Source of the DNA: Alphaproteobacteria bacterium
GTDB lineage: Bacteria; Pseudomonadota; Alphaproteobacteria; Rhizobiales; Xanthobacteraceae
DNA: 46,077 bases
Assembly (NCBI GenBank): GCA_016869215.1
Contig: VGEP01000034.1
Location: 1-46,077 of the forward strand
Reading direction: 5' to 3'
The position numbers were made by a program, and so were the translations under genes. Shown one piece after another: positions 19,967-28,819 of this stretch (the first letter of the stretch is position 1; every line of letters starts with the position of its first letter). The notes beneath the pieces are model-generated. The model was not told where the DNA came from, made no database searches, and was given only the letters and a program-made list of their open reading frames with translations.

Positions 19967-21184
19967 CTAGCTCGAGCGCGGCTTGATCGCCACCGCGCTG
20001 ATGGGCACCAGCACGAAGCCTCGGCTCTCGGCGGCCTTGGCCCACTGTGCGATGCGTTCGATCGAGGCCGGAAGCGCGGTGGCCACCGCGACCACGACGC
20101 CGCGATCGCGCGCCAACGCTTCAAGGCGCGTCAGCGCCCGGTCGATGTGCGCGGGCGTCGGCACCGCGTCGATGGAGACGTCGGCCTTGGCGAACGGCAG
20201 GCTGTTCGCGCCGGCGATCTGGCCTGCCAGACTGCGCGGCGATGAGGCGTCGTCGAAGTAGATCAGCCCGCGCTTTCCGGTCTCGCGCATCACCGGCCCG
20301 AGCGCCTGCTCCGACGACGTGAAGCGCGCGCCCATGAAATTGACGATCCCGACATAGCCCCGGAACCGGCTCATCAGCCAGTGCAGCCGGTCGAGGTTCT
20401 GGTCGGGCGAAAGCGACATCAGCAGGGTCTGCGGGCCGGGGTCGTTGTCGGGATAGTCGAACGGCTCCATCGGCATCTGGAGCAGCACCTCGTGGCCGTC
20501 GGCGCGGGCGCTCGCGACCGCAGCTTCGACCTGGCCGCCATAAGGCGTGAACGCGAGCGTGATCGGCCCCGGCAGCCTGGCGATCGCCTGGTCGGTCGCG
20601 GTGGCGCTCACGCCAAGGCCGGTGACGACGATGGCGATCTGCGGGTTGTTCCTGCGATTCGGCACCGGGCTTTGCGGACGGGCATAGACCTCGGCCGGCC
20701 GCGCGCCGTTGGGACCGACCTTGGGAATGGCGCCGTGGCGGGTGGTTTCCAGCAACCGTTCGTCCACCGGCGCGCGCGCATCGCGAACGCCCGCGATCGG
20801 CACTTCCTGGCGCTTGCCGGTCGAGCCGTCGATGATGGTGACCGTCTTGGCTCCGGACGGCGGCGCGGCGGCCGCTGCCGCGGCCGGCGGCTGTGCCGGT
20901 TGCGAGAGCGGCGGAATCGGTCCTTCGTAACGGGACGGTCCGGCGCCGGGCGAGGTGACCGCGGGCATGGCGACCTTGGCGGGCGCAGCCCGGGTCGCGA
21001 CCATGGCCTTCGGTTCGCCGCCCAGCGGATCGTCCACCACCACGGCCCAAACCGCGCAGACTGCGACGACCGAGGCGAGCGCAACGGCGAACAGGTTCGG
21101 CGCCGAGATCGGAATCGCGATCCGGCGTCGTCCCTTCTTCGGCGCACTCTGCCCGAGCGGCGCGCTCAGTTCGTCGTCCGCCAC
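19967..21184 (-). CDS. Divergent polysaccharide deacetylase family protein (YibQ-like)
   Basis: A 405-aa protein with a basic cytoplasmic N-terminus, one membrane anchor (LFAVALASVVAVCAVWAVVV, about residues 31-50), an Ala/Pro-rich linker to about residue 180 and a C-terminal NodB-fold domain (IAIVVTGLGVSATATDQAIA, EVLLQMPMEPFDYPDNDPGP, GLIYFDDASSPRS). This matches the divergent polysaccharide deacetylase (YibQ/DUF610) family. In many proteobacteria it lies next to envC and ctpA genes, as here, suggesting a periplasmic cell-wall role. Enzymatic activity has not been established for the family as far as I know. Confidence 0.88.
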   Translation of the reverse strand: MADDELSAPLGQSAPKKGRRRIAIPISAPNLFAVALASVVAVCAVWAVVVDDPLGGEPKAMVATRAAPAKVAMPAVTSPGAGPSRYEGPIPPLSQPAQPPAAAAAAAPPSGAKTVTIIDGSTGKRQEVPIAGVRDARAPVDERLLETTRHGAIPKVGPNGARPAEVYARPQSPVPNRRNNPQIAIVVTGLGVSATATDQAIARLPGPITLAFTPYGGQVEAAVASARADGHEVLLQMPMEPFDYPDNDPGPQTLLMSLSPDQNLDRLHWLMSRFRGYVGIVNFMGARFTSSEQALGPVMRETGKRGLIYFDDASSPRSLAGQIAGANSLPFAKADVSIDAVPTPAHIDRALTRLEALARDRGVVVAVATALPASIERIAQWAKAAESRGFVLVPISAVAIKPRSS

Positions 21185-21299
21185 GGCCGCAAGCCCTCGC
21201 GAATCATGAGGCCGAGCGTAGGCGGGGGATCGTTAACTCTCCGTTTACCGGAATAACCCAGGCCGGCCTTGGGTTCGCGCCCGCGGCTCTAGCTTTTTT

Positions 21300-21348
21300 G
21301 ACGCATTTTCTTCACGCGAACCGGTACCCGCTTCGCTCGAAAACGCTG
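21300..21348. repeat. Dispersed intergenic repeat (ACGC-TTTTC ... GAAAACGCT)
   Basis: A palindromic sequence with ACGCATTTTCTTCACGCGAA on one side, an ACCGGTACCCG centre and CTTCGCTCGAAAACGCT on the other. I recall this as a second common repeat of Bradyrhizobium-like genomes, distinct from the GCATGATC family. It lies in the 220-bp space between ctpA and the YibQ-like gene. Confidence 0.62.
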
Positions 21349-21351
21349 TCA

Positions 21352-21384
21352 AACGAAACGGGGCGGCCGATGGGGCCGCCCCGC
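21352..21384 (-). terminator. Probable intrinsic terminator after ctpA
   Basis: On the minus strand the stem CGGGGCGGCC/GGCCGCCCCG is followed by TTTCGTTT, 22 bp past the ctpA stop. The long GC stem with a T-rich tail fits an intrinsic terminator, so the YibQ-like gene may need its own promoter. Confidence 0.65.
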
Positions 21385-21405
21385 GACAACTCGGATGCCG
21401 GCGCG

Positions 21406-22743
21406 TCAGTTGGCGCGCGGCGACTTCGGATTCGGCGGGTAGGCCGCGTGGGTCTTGGCGCCGCGGATCAATTCGAAGGCGTAGTTCAGCGCCTTGTCGT
21501 TCTTCGCGTCGGGCGGAATGTAGGACTGCGAGCCGGTCTGCTCATCGCCGTCGGCCTTCAGGTGGCCGCGCAGCGAGGCCTCGCCCTTGGTGTCGGTGCG
21601 GGCCTTGAGTTCCTCCGGAACGTCCTGCAGCACCTCGATATCGGGCGAGATGCCTTTGGCCTGGATCGAGCGGCCCGACGGCGTGTAGTAGCGCGCCGTC
21701 GTCAGCCGCAGCGCGCCGTTGCCGGCGCCGAGCGGAATGATGGTCTGCACCGAGCCCTTGCCGAACGAGCGGGTGCCGATGACGGTCGCCCGCTTGTGGT
21801 CCTGCAGCGCGCCGGCCACGATTTCCGACGCCGAGGCCGAGCCGCCGTTGATCAGCACGATGATCGGCTTGTTCTTGAGCAGGTCGCCGGCGCGGGCGCT
21901 GAAGCGCTGCGTTTCTTCGGTGTTGCGGCCGCGCGTCGAGACGATTTCGCCGCGCTCCAGGAACGCGTCGGACACCGAGATCGCCTGGTCGAGCAGTCCG
22001 CCGGGATTGTTGCGAAGGTCCAGCACATAACCCTTCAGCTTGTCGGCCGGGATTTGCGCCTGCAGGTCGTTGATCGCCCGCCGCAGGTTGTCGGTGGTCT
22101 GCTCGTTGAACTGCGTGACGCGGATGTAGCCGATGTCGTCCTCGACCCGAGAGCGGACCGCGCGGACGCGGATGACGTCGCGGGTGATCGTGACCTCGAC
22201 CGGCTTGGCCGCGCCCTTGCGCATGATGGTCAGCCGGATCTTGGTGTTGACCGGGCCGCGCATCTTCTCGACCGCCTGGTTCAGGGTCAGGCCCTGGACC
22301 TGCTCGTCGTCGAGCTTGGTGATGATGTCGTTGGCCATGACGCCGGCCTTGTGGGCGGGCGTGTCGTCGATCGGCGCCACCACCTTGATCAGGCCGTCTT
22401 CCATGGTGACTTCGATGCCCAGCCCGCCGAACTCGCCGCGGGTCTGCACCTGCATGTCGCGGAAGGCCTTCGGCTCCATGTAGCTGGAATGCGGATCGAG
22501 GCCGGTCAGCATGCCGTTGATGGCATGCTCGATCAGCTTGGAGTCGTCGGGCTTCTCGACGTAGTCGGCGCGCACGCGCTCGAACACGTCGCCGAACAGG
22601 TTGAGCTGCCGATAGGTGTCCGCCGCCGCGGCCTTGGCGCTCGACCACAGCCCGAAGTGCGGCCGCTGCGGTTGCGTCATCAGCAGCGTCAGGGCCACGC
22701 CCGAAGCCGCGCCGAGCAGAACCAGGATAGTCTTGCGCATCAT
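21406..22743 (-). CDS. ctpA: S41 family C-terminal processing peptidase
   Basis: A 445-aa periplasmic protease. A membrane anchor or signal segment (TILVLLGAASGVALTLLM) is followed by a PDZ domain (GEFGGLGIEVTMEDGLIKVV) and the S41 catalytic core with the nucleophilic Ser in NGGSASASEIVAGAL and Lys in GTRSFGKGSVQT. Carboxy-terminal proteases process or degrade envelope proteins such as cell-wall hydrolases. Its ATG overlaps the TGA of the upstream EnvC-like gene, giving translational coupling; together they suggest joint control of peptidoglycan cleavage. Confidence 0.95.
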   Translation of the reverse strand: MMRKTILVLLGAASGVALTLLMTQPQRPHFGLWSSAKAAAADTYRQLNLFGDVFERVRADYVEKPDDSKLIEHAINGMLTGLDPHSSYMEPKAFRDMQVQTRGEFGGLGIEVTMEDGLIKVVAPIDDTPAHKAGVMANDIITKLDDEQVQGLTLNQAVEKMRGPVNTKIRLTIMRKGAAKPVEVTITRDVIRVRAVRSRVEDDIGYIRVTQFNEQTTDNLRRAINDLQAQIPADKLKGYVLDLRNNPGGLLDQAISVSDAFLERGEIVSTRGRNTEETQRFSARAGDLLKNKPIIVLINGGSASASEIVAGALQDHKRATVIGTRSFGKGSVQTIIPLGAGNGALRLTTARYYTPSGRSIQAKGISPDIEVLQDVPEELKARTDTKGEASLRGHLKADGDEQTGSQSYIPPDAKNDKALNYAFELIRGAKTHAAYPPNPKSPRAN

Positions 22744-24086
22744 CCGCGAACCTTTTCGCCTTCACTCCCCGCCCACCATGGGCTGGGATCGACGGGGGTG
22801 CCGTCTTTGCGGAACTCGACGTAGAGCGTCGGCCGATTGGCGCCCGCGCCGGCCGATCCCTGGGAGCCCGGTCCCGAAGAACCCTGTCCCATGACCGCCA
22901 CAGGCTCGCCGGTCAGCACGAACTGACCGACGCTGACTGATATCCGATCCATCCCGGCAAGCACCACATGATATCCGTCGCCGGCATTGAGGATCAAGAC
23001 TTGGCCGTAATTGCGGAAGGCGCCAGCGTAAACGACCCATCCGTCGCACGGCGCGGTGACCTGGCTTCCCGGCCGGGTCGCAATGGTTAAGCCCTTTTCG
23101 GTGCCGCCGAGGCTGTCCGGGGCGCCGAATGCCTTGGTCCGCGTGCCGACCGCCGGTAACGGTAAACGGCCGCGCGCGGCGGCAAAGGCTATCGCCGGAG
23201 CGATTCGGCCCGGGTCCCGCAGGGCCGCCAGATCGATCCGGTCGTCCTTTGGCTTGCCGGCGGCGCTGCGTTCCGCGGCCCGCGCGGCGCGGCTGGCGCG
23301 GTCGAGACCCTGCTCGGCTTTTCCGATCAAATCTTTGAGATCGTCGGCCTGACGGGCCAGGACCACGGCCTTCTGCCGTTCCGCTTCGAGCACCTGTTCC
23401 GTTTCCGACTGCCGGCGCTGCCGGGTTGCGATCAGCGCCTCGGTCCGCTGGCGCTCGCCGGTCAGCGCGGCGACGTCGCGGGCGAGGCGCTCCTTTTCCC
23501 CCGCTATTTCCTTGCGGACGGACAATAGCTCGGAGAGGTCCCTTGCCAGGGCTTCGGCGCGGCTCCGCATTTCCGGCAGCACCGCGCCGAGCAGGATGGC
23601 GCTGCGCACCGATTGCAGCGCGTCCTCCGGCCGGACCATCAGCGCGGGCGGCGGATTGCGGCCCATGCGCTGCAGCGCCGCCAGCACCTCCGCGACGGTT
23701 GCCCGCCGGTCCTCCAGCGAGCGCCGCAGCGAGCGCTCGCGCGCGTCGAGCGGTTCGAGCCGCGCCTCGGTTTCCGCGATGCGCGATTCGGCCGCGCGCA
23801 GGCGCGACGCGGTCGCGAGCAGGTCCTGGTTGAGCTTGCGGCGGTCGGCGCCGATCGCGTCGATCTCGTCGCGCAGCTTGTCGCGGGTCTCGGCGGCCTT
23901 CTTCTGCTCGGCCCGGATGGCTTCGAGCTCGCGGTCGCGCAGCCGCAGCGCGTCGAGCGAGGTCTGGGCTGGGGAGGGGAGCGGCCCGCCGAGCGCGACG
24001 GCGATTCCCACGGCAGCGGCGGCGGCCGCGCGGCGCGAATCGCTCCGGGATCGGAGGGCGTTCATCGCGGCCTGAGGTAATCCCAA
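22740..24086 (-). CDS. EnvC-like murein hydrolase activator (degenerate M23/LytM)
   Basis: A 448-aa exported protein with a signal peptide near residues 15-40, a long coiled coil (about residues 42-260, rich in Glu, Arg and Leu) and a C-terminal LytM domain (TKAFGAPDSLGGTEKGLTIA, GYHVVLAGMDRISVSVGQFV, LYVEFRKDGTPVDP). The metallopeptidase ligands are missing: the HxH position reads LYVEF. It therefore should act as an amidase activator like EnvC/NlpD rather than as an enzyme. The reading frame stops inside the ctpA start codon. The rlmH gene lies 18 bp upstream. Confidence 0.88.
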   Translation of the reverse strand: MGLPQAAMNALRSRSDSRRAAAAAAVGIAVALGGPLPSPAQTSLDALRLRDRELEAIRAEQKKAAETRDKLRDEIDAIGADRRKLNQDLLATASRLRAAESRIAETEARLEPLDARERSLRRSLEDRRATVAEVLAALQRMGRNPPPALMVRPEDALQSVRSAILLGAVLPEMRSRAEALARDLSELLSVRKEIAGEKERLARDVAALTGERQRTEALIATRQRRQSETEQVLEAERQKAVVLARQADDLKDLIGKAEQGLDRASRAARAAERSAAGKPKDDRIDLAALRDPGRIAPAIAFAAARGRLPLPAVGTRTKAFGAPDSLGGTEKGLTIATRPGSQVTAPCDGWVVYAGAFRNYGQVLILNAGDGYHVVLAGMDRISVSVGQFVLTGEPVAVMGQGSSGPGSQGSAGAGANRPTLYVEFRKDGTPVDPSPWWAGSEGEKVRG

Positions 24087-24104
24087 GGCGGTGCGAAAGC
24101 AACA

Positions 24105-24587
24105 TCAGGCGCGATGATACGGATGCCCCGCCAGCATCGTCAGCGCGCGATAAACCTGCTCCAGCAGCATCGCCCGCACCAGCGGATGCGGCCAGGTCGC
24201 AGCCCCGAACGACAGCCTTAAGTTCGCCCGGCCGGTGAGGCTCGGCGAAAGCCCGTCGTCGCCGCCGATGACGAACACCGCGGCAGGCTTGCCGTCGTCG
24301 CGCCAGCGCCGCAGTTGCGCCGCCAGCGCCGCGCTGTCGAGATTGTCGCCGTTCCGGTCGAGCAGCACCATCACGGCCTTGTCGGGGACGATGTTGGCGA
24401 GCGCGATCGACTCCTCGGTCATGCGCTTGGCGACGTCCTGCGCCCGGCTTTCCCTGATCTCGACGATTTCGACGTCGCGGATGCCGATGCGGCGGCCGAT
24501 CTGCTCGGCGCGCTTGCGGTAGCGCTCGGAAAGCTCGCGCTCGGGGCCGTCCTTCAGGCGCCCGACCGCGGCGACCGTGAGCCGCAT
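24105..24587 (-). CDS. rlmH: 23S rRNA (pseudouridine1915-N3)-methyltransferase RlmH
   Basis: A 160-aa SPOUT-class methyltransferase that modifies helix 69 of 23S rRNA. The start RLTVAAVGRLKDGPERELSE, the glycine-rich AdoMet knot FVIGGDDGLSPSLTGRANL and the C-terminal LEQVYRALTMLAGHPYHRA are diagnostic. The pairing with rsfS immediately upstream (18-bp gap) is widely conserved. Confidence 0.96.
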   Translation of the reverse strand: MRLTVAAVGRLKDGPERELSERYRKRAEQIGRRIGIRDVEIVEIRESRAQDVAKRMTEESIALANIVPDKAVMVLLDRNGDNLDSAALAAQLRRWRDDGKPAAVFVIGGDDGLSPSLTGRANLRLSFGAATWPHPLVRAMLLEQVYRALTMLAGHPYHRA

Positions 24588-24605
24588 CGCCCGATCCTTC
24601 GCTCG

Positions 24606-25112
24606 TCAGCCCGCGCGGCGGCTGCGCGGCGCGGCCGCCCACATCTTTTCGAGGTTGTAGAACTCACGCACCTCGGGGCGGAAGATGTGAACGACGACGT
24701 CGCCGGCGTCGATCAGCACCCAGTCGCAATGCGGCATGCCCTCGACCCGGATGCCGGTCACGCCGGCCTTCTTCAGGCCCTCGATGACGCGGTCGGCGGC
24801 GGAGCCGACGTGGCGGTTCGACCGGCCGCTCGACACCACCATGGTGTCGGCGATCGAGGTTTTTCCGGTGAGGTCGATGGTGACGGTGTCCTCGGCCTTG
24901 ATGTCGTCGAGGCGGTCGAGGATCAGGCGGAGCGTCTCCTTGGCGTCGGGGCGCTGGGCGTCAGGGCGCTGGGCGTCGGGGCGCCGGGAGGCGGGGCCGG
25001 ATGCGCGGCGGGCCTTGGCCCGCGGGGCTGCAATGGGAGACAGGGGCGTCCGTTCCTTTCGGTTGCGCTCACACCCGGGAATCGCCGGGGCGGCTTCGAT
25101 TAAGATAGGCAC
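24606..25112 (-). CDS. rsfS: Ribosome silencing factor RsfS
   Basis: A 168-aa RsfS/Iojap protein that binds L14 and blocks subunit joining. The conserved domain starts near residue 56 (ETLRLILDRLDDIKAEDTVT) and includes SSGRSNRHVGSAADRV and GDVVVHIFRPEVREFYNLE. The first 55 residues form a basic, low-complexity extension containing three near-identical RRPDAQ/QRPDAQ/QRPDAK units, produced by a 15-bp tandem DNA repeat. The extension is longer than in most homologues, and the true start could lie inside it. Confidence 0.92.
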   Translation of the reverse strand: MPILIEAAPAIPGCERNRKERTPLSPIAAPRAKARRASGPASRRPDAQRPDAQRPDAKETLRLILDRLDDIKAEDTVTIDLTGKTSIADTMVVSSGRSNRHVGSAADRVIEGLKKAGVTGIRVEGMPHCDWVLIDAGDVVVHIFRPEVREFYNLEKMWAAAPRSRRAG

Positions 25113-25127
25113 TGCGGCCGGGCGGTT

Positions 25128-25823
25128 TCAACCTCTCCGCGGCGGTGTCCGCTGGGCGCGCAAGGCGGTCGACGACAGCGGGGATTTCAGGCCGTGGAGA
25201 TAGACCCAGGCCGGGGGCTTGCGGAGCGCCAGCGCGGTCGCCGTGTGTTCCGGCAGGCGGAAGCGGCCCAGCGCCAGGCTTGCCCGGCCGCCGGTGGCAT
25301 AGAGGCTCGAGCCCATGCGGTCGATCACCGCCATCGGCATGAGGTTCGCGATGCCGCGCCAGTTTTGCCAGCGGTAGAAGCTCCGCAGGTTGTCGGCGCC
25401 CATGACCCAGACGAAGCGCACGCCGGGGCAACGCCGCACCAGATACGACAGGGTATCGTACGTGTAGCGCGTCTGGATGACAGCTTCGAGACCGCTCACG
25501 TCGATGCGCCGATGGTTGGCGAGCTTGCGGGCGGCGGCGATGCGCCGGTCCAGCGGCTGGAGGTGCCGGGTGTCCTTCAATGGATTCCCGGGCGTCACCA
25601 GCCACCAGATCCGGTCCAGTTGCAGACGCTTGAGCGCCAGCAGGCTTGCGGCCAGATGCGCGGCGTGCGGCGGGTCGAACGTGCCCCCGAACAGGCCGAT
25701 GCGCATCCCCGGCGCATGCGGGGGCAGGACCAGGCGAGGTCTCGCCGCTTGCTTCTTACCCTCTCCCCTTGAGGGAGAGGGTGGCGAGCGCCGAAGGCGC
25801 GAGCCGGGTGAGGGGGTGTTCAT
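25128..25823 (-). CDS. nadD: Nicotinate-nucleotide adenylyltransferase
   Basis: NadD converts nicotinate mononucleotide to deamido-NAD. The core begins [20 protein letters not shown], with the nucleotidyltransferase HxxH-type motif, and continues through [11 protein letters not shown] and [17 protein letters not shown]. The core Met would be codon 40 (25706), but no good ribosome binding site precedes it and close homologues I recall carry PPHAPG before it. The only earlier in-frame start is the ATG at 25823, which lies in the loop of a large palindrome and has GAGGGG upstream. In that reading the first 27 or so residues ([20 protein letters not shown]) are translated from the repeat. Which start is used is undecided. 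Confidence 0.9.
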   Translation of the reverse strand: MNTPSPGSRLRRSPPSPSRGEGKKQAARPRLVLPPHAPGMRIGLFGGTFDPPHAAHLAASLLALKRLQLDRIWWLVTPGNPLKDTRHLQPLDRRIAAARKLANHRRIDVSGLEAVIQTRYTYDTLSYLVRRCPGVRFVWVMGADNLRSFYRWQNWRGIANLMPMAVIDRMGSSLYATGGRASLALGRFRLPEHTATALALRKPPAWVYLHGLKSPLSSTALRAQRTPPRRG

Positions 25824-25890
25824 AGGCGCGCACCCCTCACCCGGTCCCTCGCTTCGCTCGGGACCACCCTCTCCCTCAAGGGGAGAGGGT
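25758..25890. repeat. Large composite palindrome overlapping the nadD 5' end
   Basis: The outer arms, ACCCTCTCCCCTTGAGGGAG (from 25758) and its inverse ending at 25890, match over about 27 bp. Less perfect inner arms (GCGAGC..., CGGGTGAGGGG) extend the pairing to roughly 60 bp each side of a 12-bp centre near 25823. Each outer arm also forms its own CCCTCTCCC/GGGAGAGGG hairpin. It belongs to the same class as the palindromes at 4.0, 15.9 and 44.2 kb and separates proA from nadD. Confidence 0.85.
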
Positions 25891-25911
25891 TGCGCCTGCG
25901 TATGTGGCTAT

Positions 25912-27216
25912 TCACGGCCTGATCTGCCCCGAGCCGCGAATGCGGTATTTGAAACTGGTGAGCTGCTCGGCGCCGACCGGGCCGCGCGCGTGCAGCTTGC
26001 CGGTGGCGATGCCGATCTCGGCGCCGAAGCCGAATTCGCCGCCGTCGGCGAACTGCGTCGAGGCGTTGTGCAGCACGATCGCCGAATCGACCTCGTTGAG
26101 GAACTTGTCCGCCGCCGCCTGGTCCGCGGTCACGATCGCATCGGTGTGGTGCGAGCCGTAGCGCTCGATGTGGCCGATGGCGGCGTCCACGCCGTCCACC
26201 ACGCCGGCGGTGATGATCTTGTCGAGATACTCGGTCGACCAGTCGGCCTCGCTTGCGGGCTTCACGCGCGCGTCGGTCTTCTGCACGGCGTCGTCGCCGC
26301 GCACCTCGCAGCCGGCGTCGAGCAGCATCGCGACCAGCGGCTTCAGATGCGTCGGCGCGGCAGCGCGGTCGACCAGCAGCGTCTCGGCCGCCCCGCAGAC
26401 GCCGGTGCGCCGCATTTTGGCATTCAGCACGATGCTCTTCGCCATGTCGAGCGGCGCGGTCTTGTCGACATAGACGTGGCACACGCCTTCGAGATGCGCG
26501 AACACCGGCACCCGCGCCTCCTTCTGCACGCGCTCGACCAGGCCCTTGCCGCCGCGCGGCACGATGACGTCGATCGCACCGTCGAGGCCCTGCAGCATCA
26601 TGCCGACGGCGGCGCGGTCGCGCGTCGGGACGAGTGCAATGGCGTCCTCAGGCAGGTTGGCCTCGCGCAATCCCTGCGCCAGCGCCGCGTGAATGGCCTG
26701 CGACGAGCGATGGCCGTCCGAGCCGCCGCGCAGGATCACGGCGTTGCCGGCCTTCAGCGCCAGTGCGCCGGCGTCGGCGGTGACGTTGGGGCGGCTCTCG
26801 TAGACGATGCCGATGACGCCGATGGGCACGCGCACGCGCTCGATGGTCAAGCCGTTCGGGCGCTGCCACGATTCGGTCACCTTGCCGACCGGGTCGGGCA
26901 GGGCGCGGATCGTCTCGACGCCTTCGGCCATCGCCTCGATGCGCTGGTCGTTCAGTTCCAGCCGGTCGAGCGCCGAGACGCTGAGGGCGGCACCTCGCGC
27001 CTCGGCCAAATCTTCTTTGTTGGCCGCGAGAATTGCGTCCTTGCCGCCGCGAATCGCCTTGGCCATGGCGGTCAGAGCGCGGTCCTTCTGCTCCGACGAT
27101 GCGAGCGCAAGCACCCGCGCCGCAGCCTTGGCGCGGCGGCCCAAGGACAGCATCGTGTCGCGCATCGCCGCGGCGATGGAGGCAGGGTCTTCGGTGGTTT
27201 GACGCTGCGCGGTCAT
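25912..27216 (-). CDS. proA: Gamma-glutamyl phosphate reductase
   Basis: A 434-aa aldehyde-dehydrogenase-fold enzyme making glutamate 5-semialdehyde in proline synthesis. Characteristic parts are [32 protein letters not shown] and the catalytic Cys in [15 protein letters not shown]. It ends GLGADQ-equivalent in [20 protein letters not shown], as expected. Length is normal. It heads the minus-strand cluster; its partner proB is 3.1 kb away, the intervening space being filled by accessory genes. Confidence 0.96.
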   Translation of the reverse strand: MTAQRQTTEDPASIAAAMRDTMLSLGRRAKAAARVLALASSEQKDRALTAMAKAIRGGKDAILAANKEDLAEARGAALSVSALDRLELNDQRIEAMAEGVETIRALPDPVGKVTESWQRPNGLTIERVRVPIGVIGIVYESRPNVTADAGALALKAGNAVILRGGSDGHRSSQAIHAALAQGLREANLPEDAIALVPTRDRAAVGMMLQGLDGAIDVIVPRGGKGLVERVQKEARVPVFAHLEGVCHVYVDKTAPLDMAKSIVLNAKMRRTGVCGAAETLLVDRAAAPTHLKPLVAMLLDAGCEVRGDDAVQKTDARVKPASEADWSTEYLDKIITAGVVDGVDAAIGHIERYGSHHTDAIVTADQAAADKFLNEVDSAIVLHNASTQFADGGEFGFGAEIGIATGKLHARGPVGAEQLTSFKYRIRGSGQIRP

Positions 27217-27386
27217 GGCGGCGCGAGGGTTATGCTCAGTTCGGTCATTTCTCGCCTTTTAGCACGTTTTGTTGCCGTTCTCACCCCACCCGGCGGCGTT
27301 GCCGATGCGCATGGCAAACAAGCGTTCGGCGCAACGGTGCGTGCTAGATTTGCGCGCCGCCGCGTTTCGCCAACGGAGAGCCGCCG

Positions 27387-28079
27387 ATGATCCTGATCGA
27401 CCTGTCCCGCGACATCGAGCACAAGATGCAGGTGTTGCCGAACCACCCGCAGGTCATCATGACGGCGTTCTCGACCCACGACGAGGTGCGCGACGCCGAC
27501 GGCTACAAGTTCTCGTCCGCGACCATGGCGCTGGTGCTGGGCGACCACGCCGGCACCCATGTCGATGCTCCGAAGCACTTCGACGCCAAACCGGGCGCGG
27601 CGTCGATCGATCAGGTGCCGCTGGAGAACTTTTTCACCGAGGCGGTGTGTCTCGACCTGTCGCACAAGCCGCTGAAGTCGGACATCTCCATCGACGATCT
27701 GCAGAACGCGGAACAGGCCGCGGGCGTCACAATCAAGCCGAAGGACACCGTGCTGCTGCACATGGATTTCTTCCGCCGCACCCACGGCACGCCGGCCTTC
27801 ATCACCGACTTTCCGGGCCTGACCAAGGAATCCGCGACCTGGCTCGGCAACAAGGGCATCGGCATGTTCGGCGTCGAGGCGGTGAGTCCCGGGCGGCCCG
27901 GACGCAACAATTTCGAGGTCCATCACGTCTGCCGCGATCTCGGATTCACGCACATGGAGGGGCTGGTCAATCTCGACAAGCTCGTGGGCAAGGGCCGGTT
28001 CAGGTTCATCGGCTTCCCGCTGAGGATCAAAGGCGGCACCGGCAGTCCGATCCGGGCGGTGGCGTGGCTGGACGGCTGA
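27387..28079 (+). CDS. Cyclase family protein (kynurenine formamidase-like)
   Basis: A 230-aa metal-dependent hydrolase of the cyclase/KynB superfamily. The signature GDHAGTHVDAPKHFD supplies the metal-binding HxGTHxDxPxH residues, and the start ILIDLSRDIEHKMQVLPNHP is typical. ATG follows GGAGAGCCGCCG. Substrates in the family include N-formylkynurenine and various cyclic amides or esters; no tryptophan catabolic genes are nearby, so the specific activity is open. It diverges from proA. Confidence 0.88.
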   Translation: MILIDLSRDIEHKMQVLPNHPQVIMTAFSTHDEVRDADGYKFSSATMALVLGDHAGTHVDAPKHFDAKPGAASIDQVPLENFFTEAVCLDLSHKPLKSDISIDDLQNAEQAAGVTIKPKDTVLLHMDFFRRTHGTPAFITDFPGLTKESATWLGNKGIGMFGVEAVSPGRPGRNNFEVHHVCRDLGFTHMEGLVNLDKLVGKGRFRFIGFPLRIKGGTGSPIRAVAWLDG

Positions 28080-28128
28080 CCCGTAGGCGCGCGGATTGAT
28101 GCTCACCGCGGGCTTGCTACACATAGGC

Positions 28129-28815
28129 ATGAAACGAATCGGGTTTGCCGTACTCGCAGCCATGACGGTCGCTTCCACAACTGCGGACGCCCGGGAGCGT
28201 CCCAAGGAGCGCCCCAGCGCGTTCGTCGACGTCGCGTCGGTCGTGCCCGGGCTGATCGTTGAGATGCGCTATCTCGGCTCGAACAATTTCATCGGACGGC
28301 CGATCGACGGCTACGAGAAGCCGGTGTGCTATCTCACCCGCCCTGCGGCCGAGGCGCTGGCGCAGGTGGCGCGCGATCTGGCGCCGCGCGGCCTCGTGCT
28401 GAAGGCGTTCGACTGCTACCGGCCGGTGCGCGCGGTGCAGCACTTCGTGCGCTGGGCGAAGAACCTCGCCGACGTGGCGCGCAAGGCGGATTTCTATCCC
28501 GAGGTCGACAAGCGCAACCTGTTCCGCGACGGCTACATCGCGTCGCGCTCCGGCCATTCGCGCGGCTCGACGATCGATCTCACCCTGGCCGAGACGGGCG
28601 GCAAGGAGCTCGATATGGGCACGCCCTACGACTTCTTCAGCCCGCGCTCATGGCCGTCGGACAAGAGCGTGAGCGCCGCGGCGCAGGCCAACCGCGCGCT
28701 GCTCGCGGAGGCGATGCGGCGGCGCGGCTTCATTCCCTACAACAAGGAATGGTGGCATTTCACGCTGCGCAACGAGCCCTATCCGGACACCCATTTCGAT
28801 TTCCCGGTGCGGTGA
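28129..28815 (+). CDS. Exported D-Ala-D-Ala dipeptidase, VanX/DdpX-like (M15D)
   Basis: A 228-aa protein starting MKRIGFAVLAAMTVASTTAD, a signal peptide. The mature part has the M15 zinc motif SGHSRGSTIDL (His and Asp ligands) and the C-terminal EWWHF (catalytic Glu, His ligand), plus VEMRYLGSNNFIGRPIDGY typical of the VanX/DdpX group. It hydrolyses D-alanyl-D-alanine or related dipeptides in the periplasm, probably for murein turnover or nutrition. Nothing resembling vanA or vanH is nearby, so glycopeptide resistance is not implied. The start was set at the Met that begins the signal sequence. A 70-bp tandem repeat begins 4 bp after the stop. Confidence 0.88.
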   Translation: MKRIGFAVLAAMTVASTTADARERPKERPSAFVDVASVVPGLIVEMRYLGSNNFIGRPIDGYEKPVCYLTRPAAEALAQVARDLAPRGLVLKAFDCYRPVRAVQHFVRWAKNLADVARKADFYPEVDKRNLFRDGYIASRSGHSRGSTIDLTLAETGGKELDMGTPYDFFSPRSWPSDKSVSAAAQANRALLAEAMRRRGFIPYNKEWWHFTLRNEPYPDTHFDFPVR

Positions 28816-28819
28816 CCTT

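Noticed and set aside
28129-28815. Vancomycin resistance gene vanX
   Set aside because: The motifs are M15D, but there is a signal peptide and no vanH/vanA-type neighbours. A periplasmic DdpX-like dipeptidase is the better reading.
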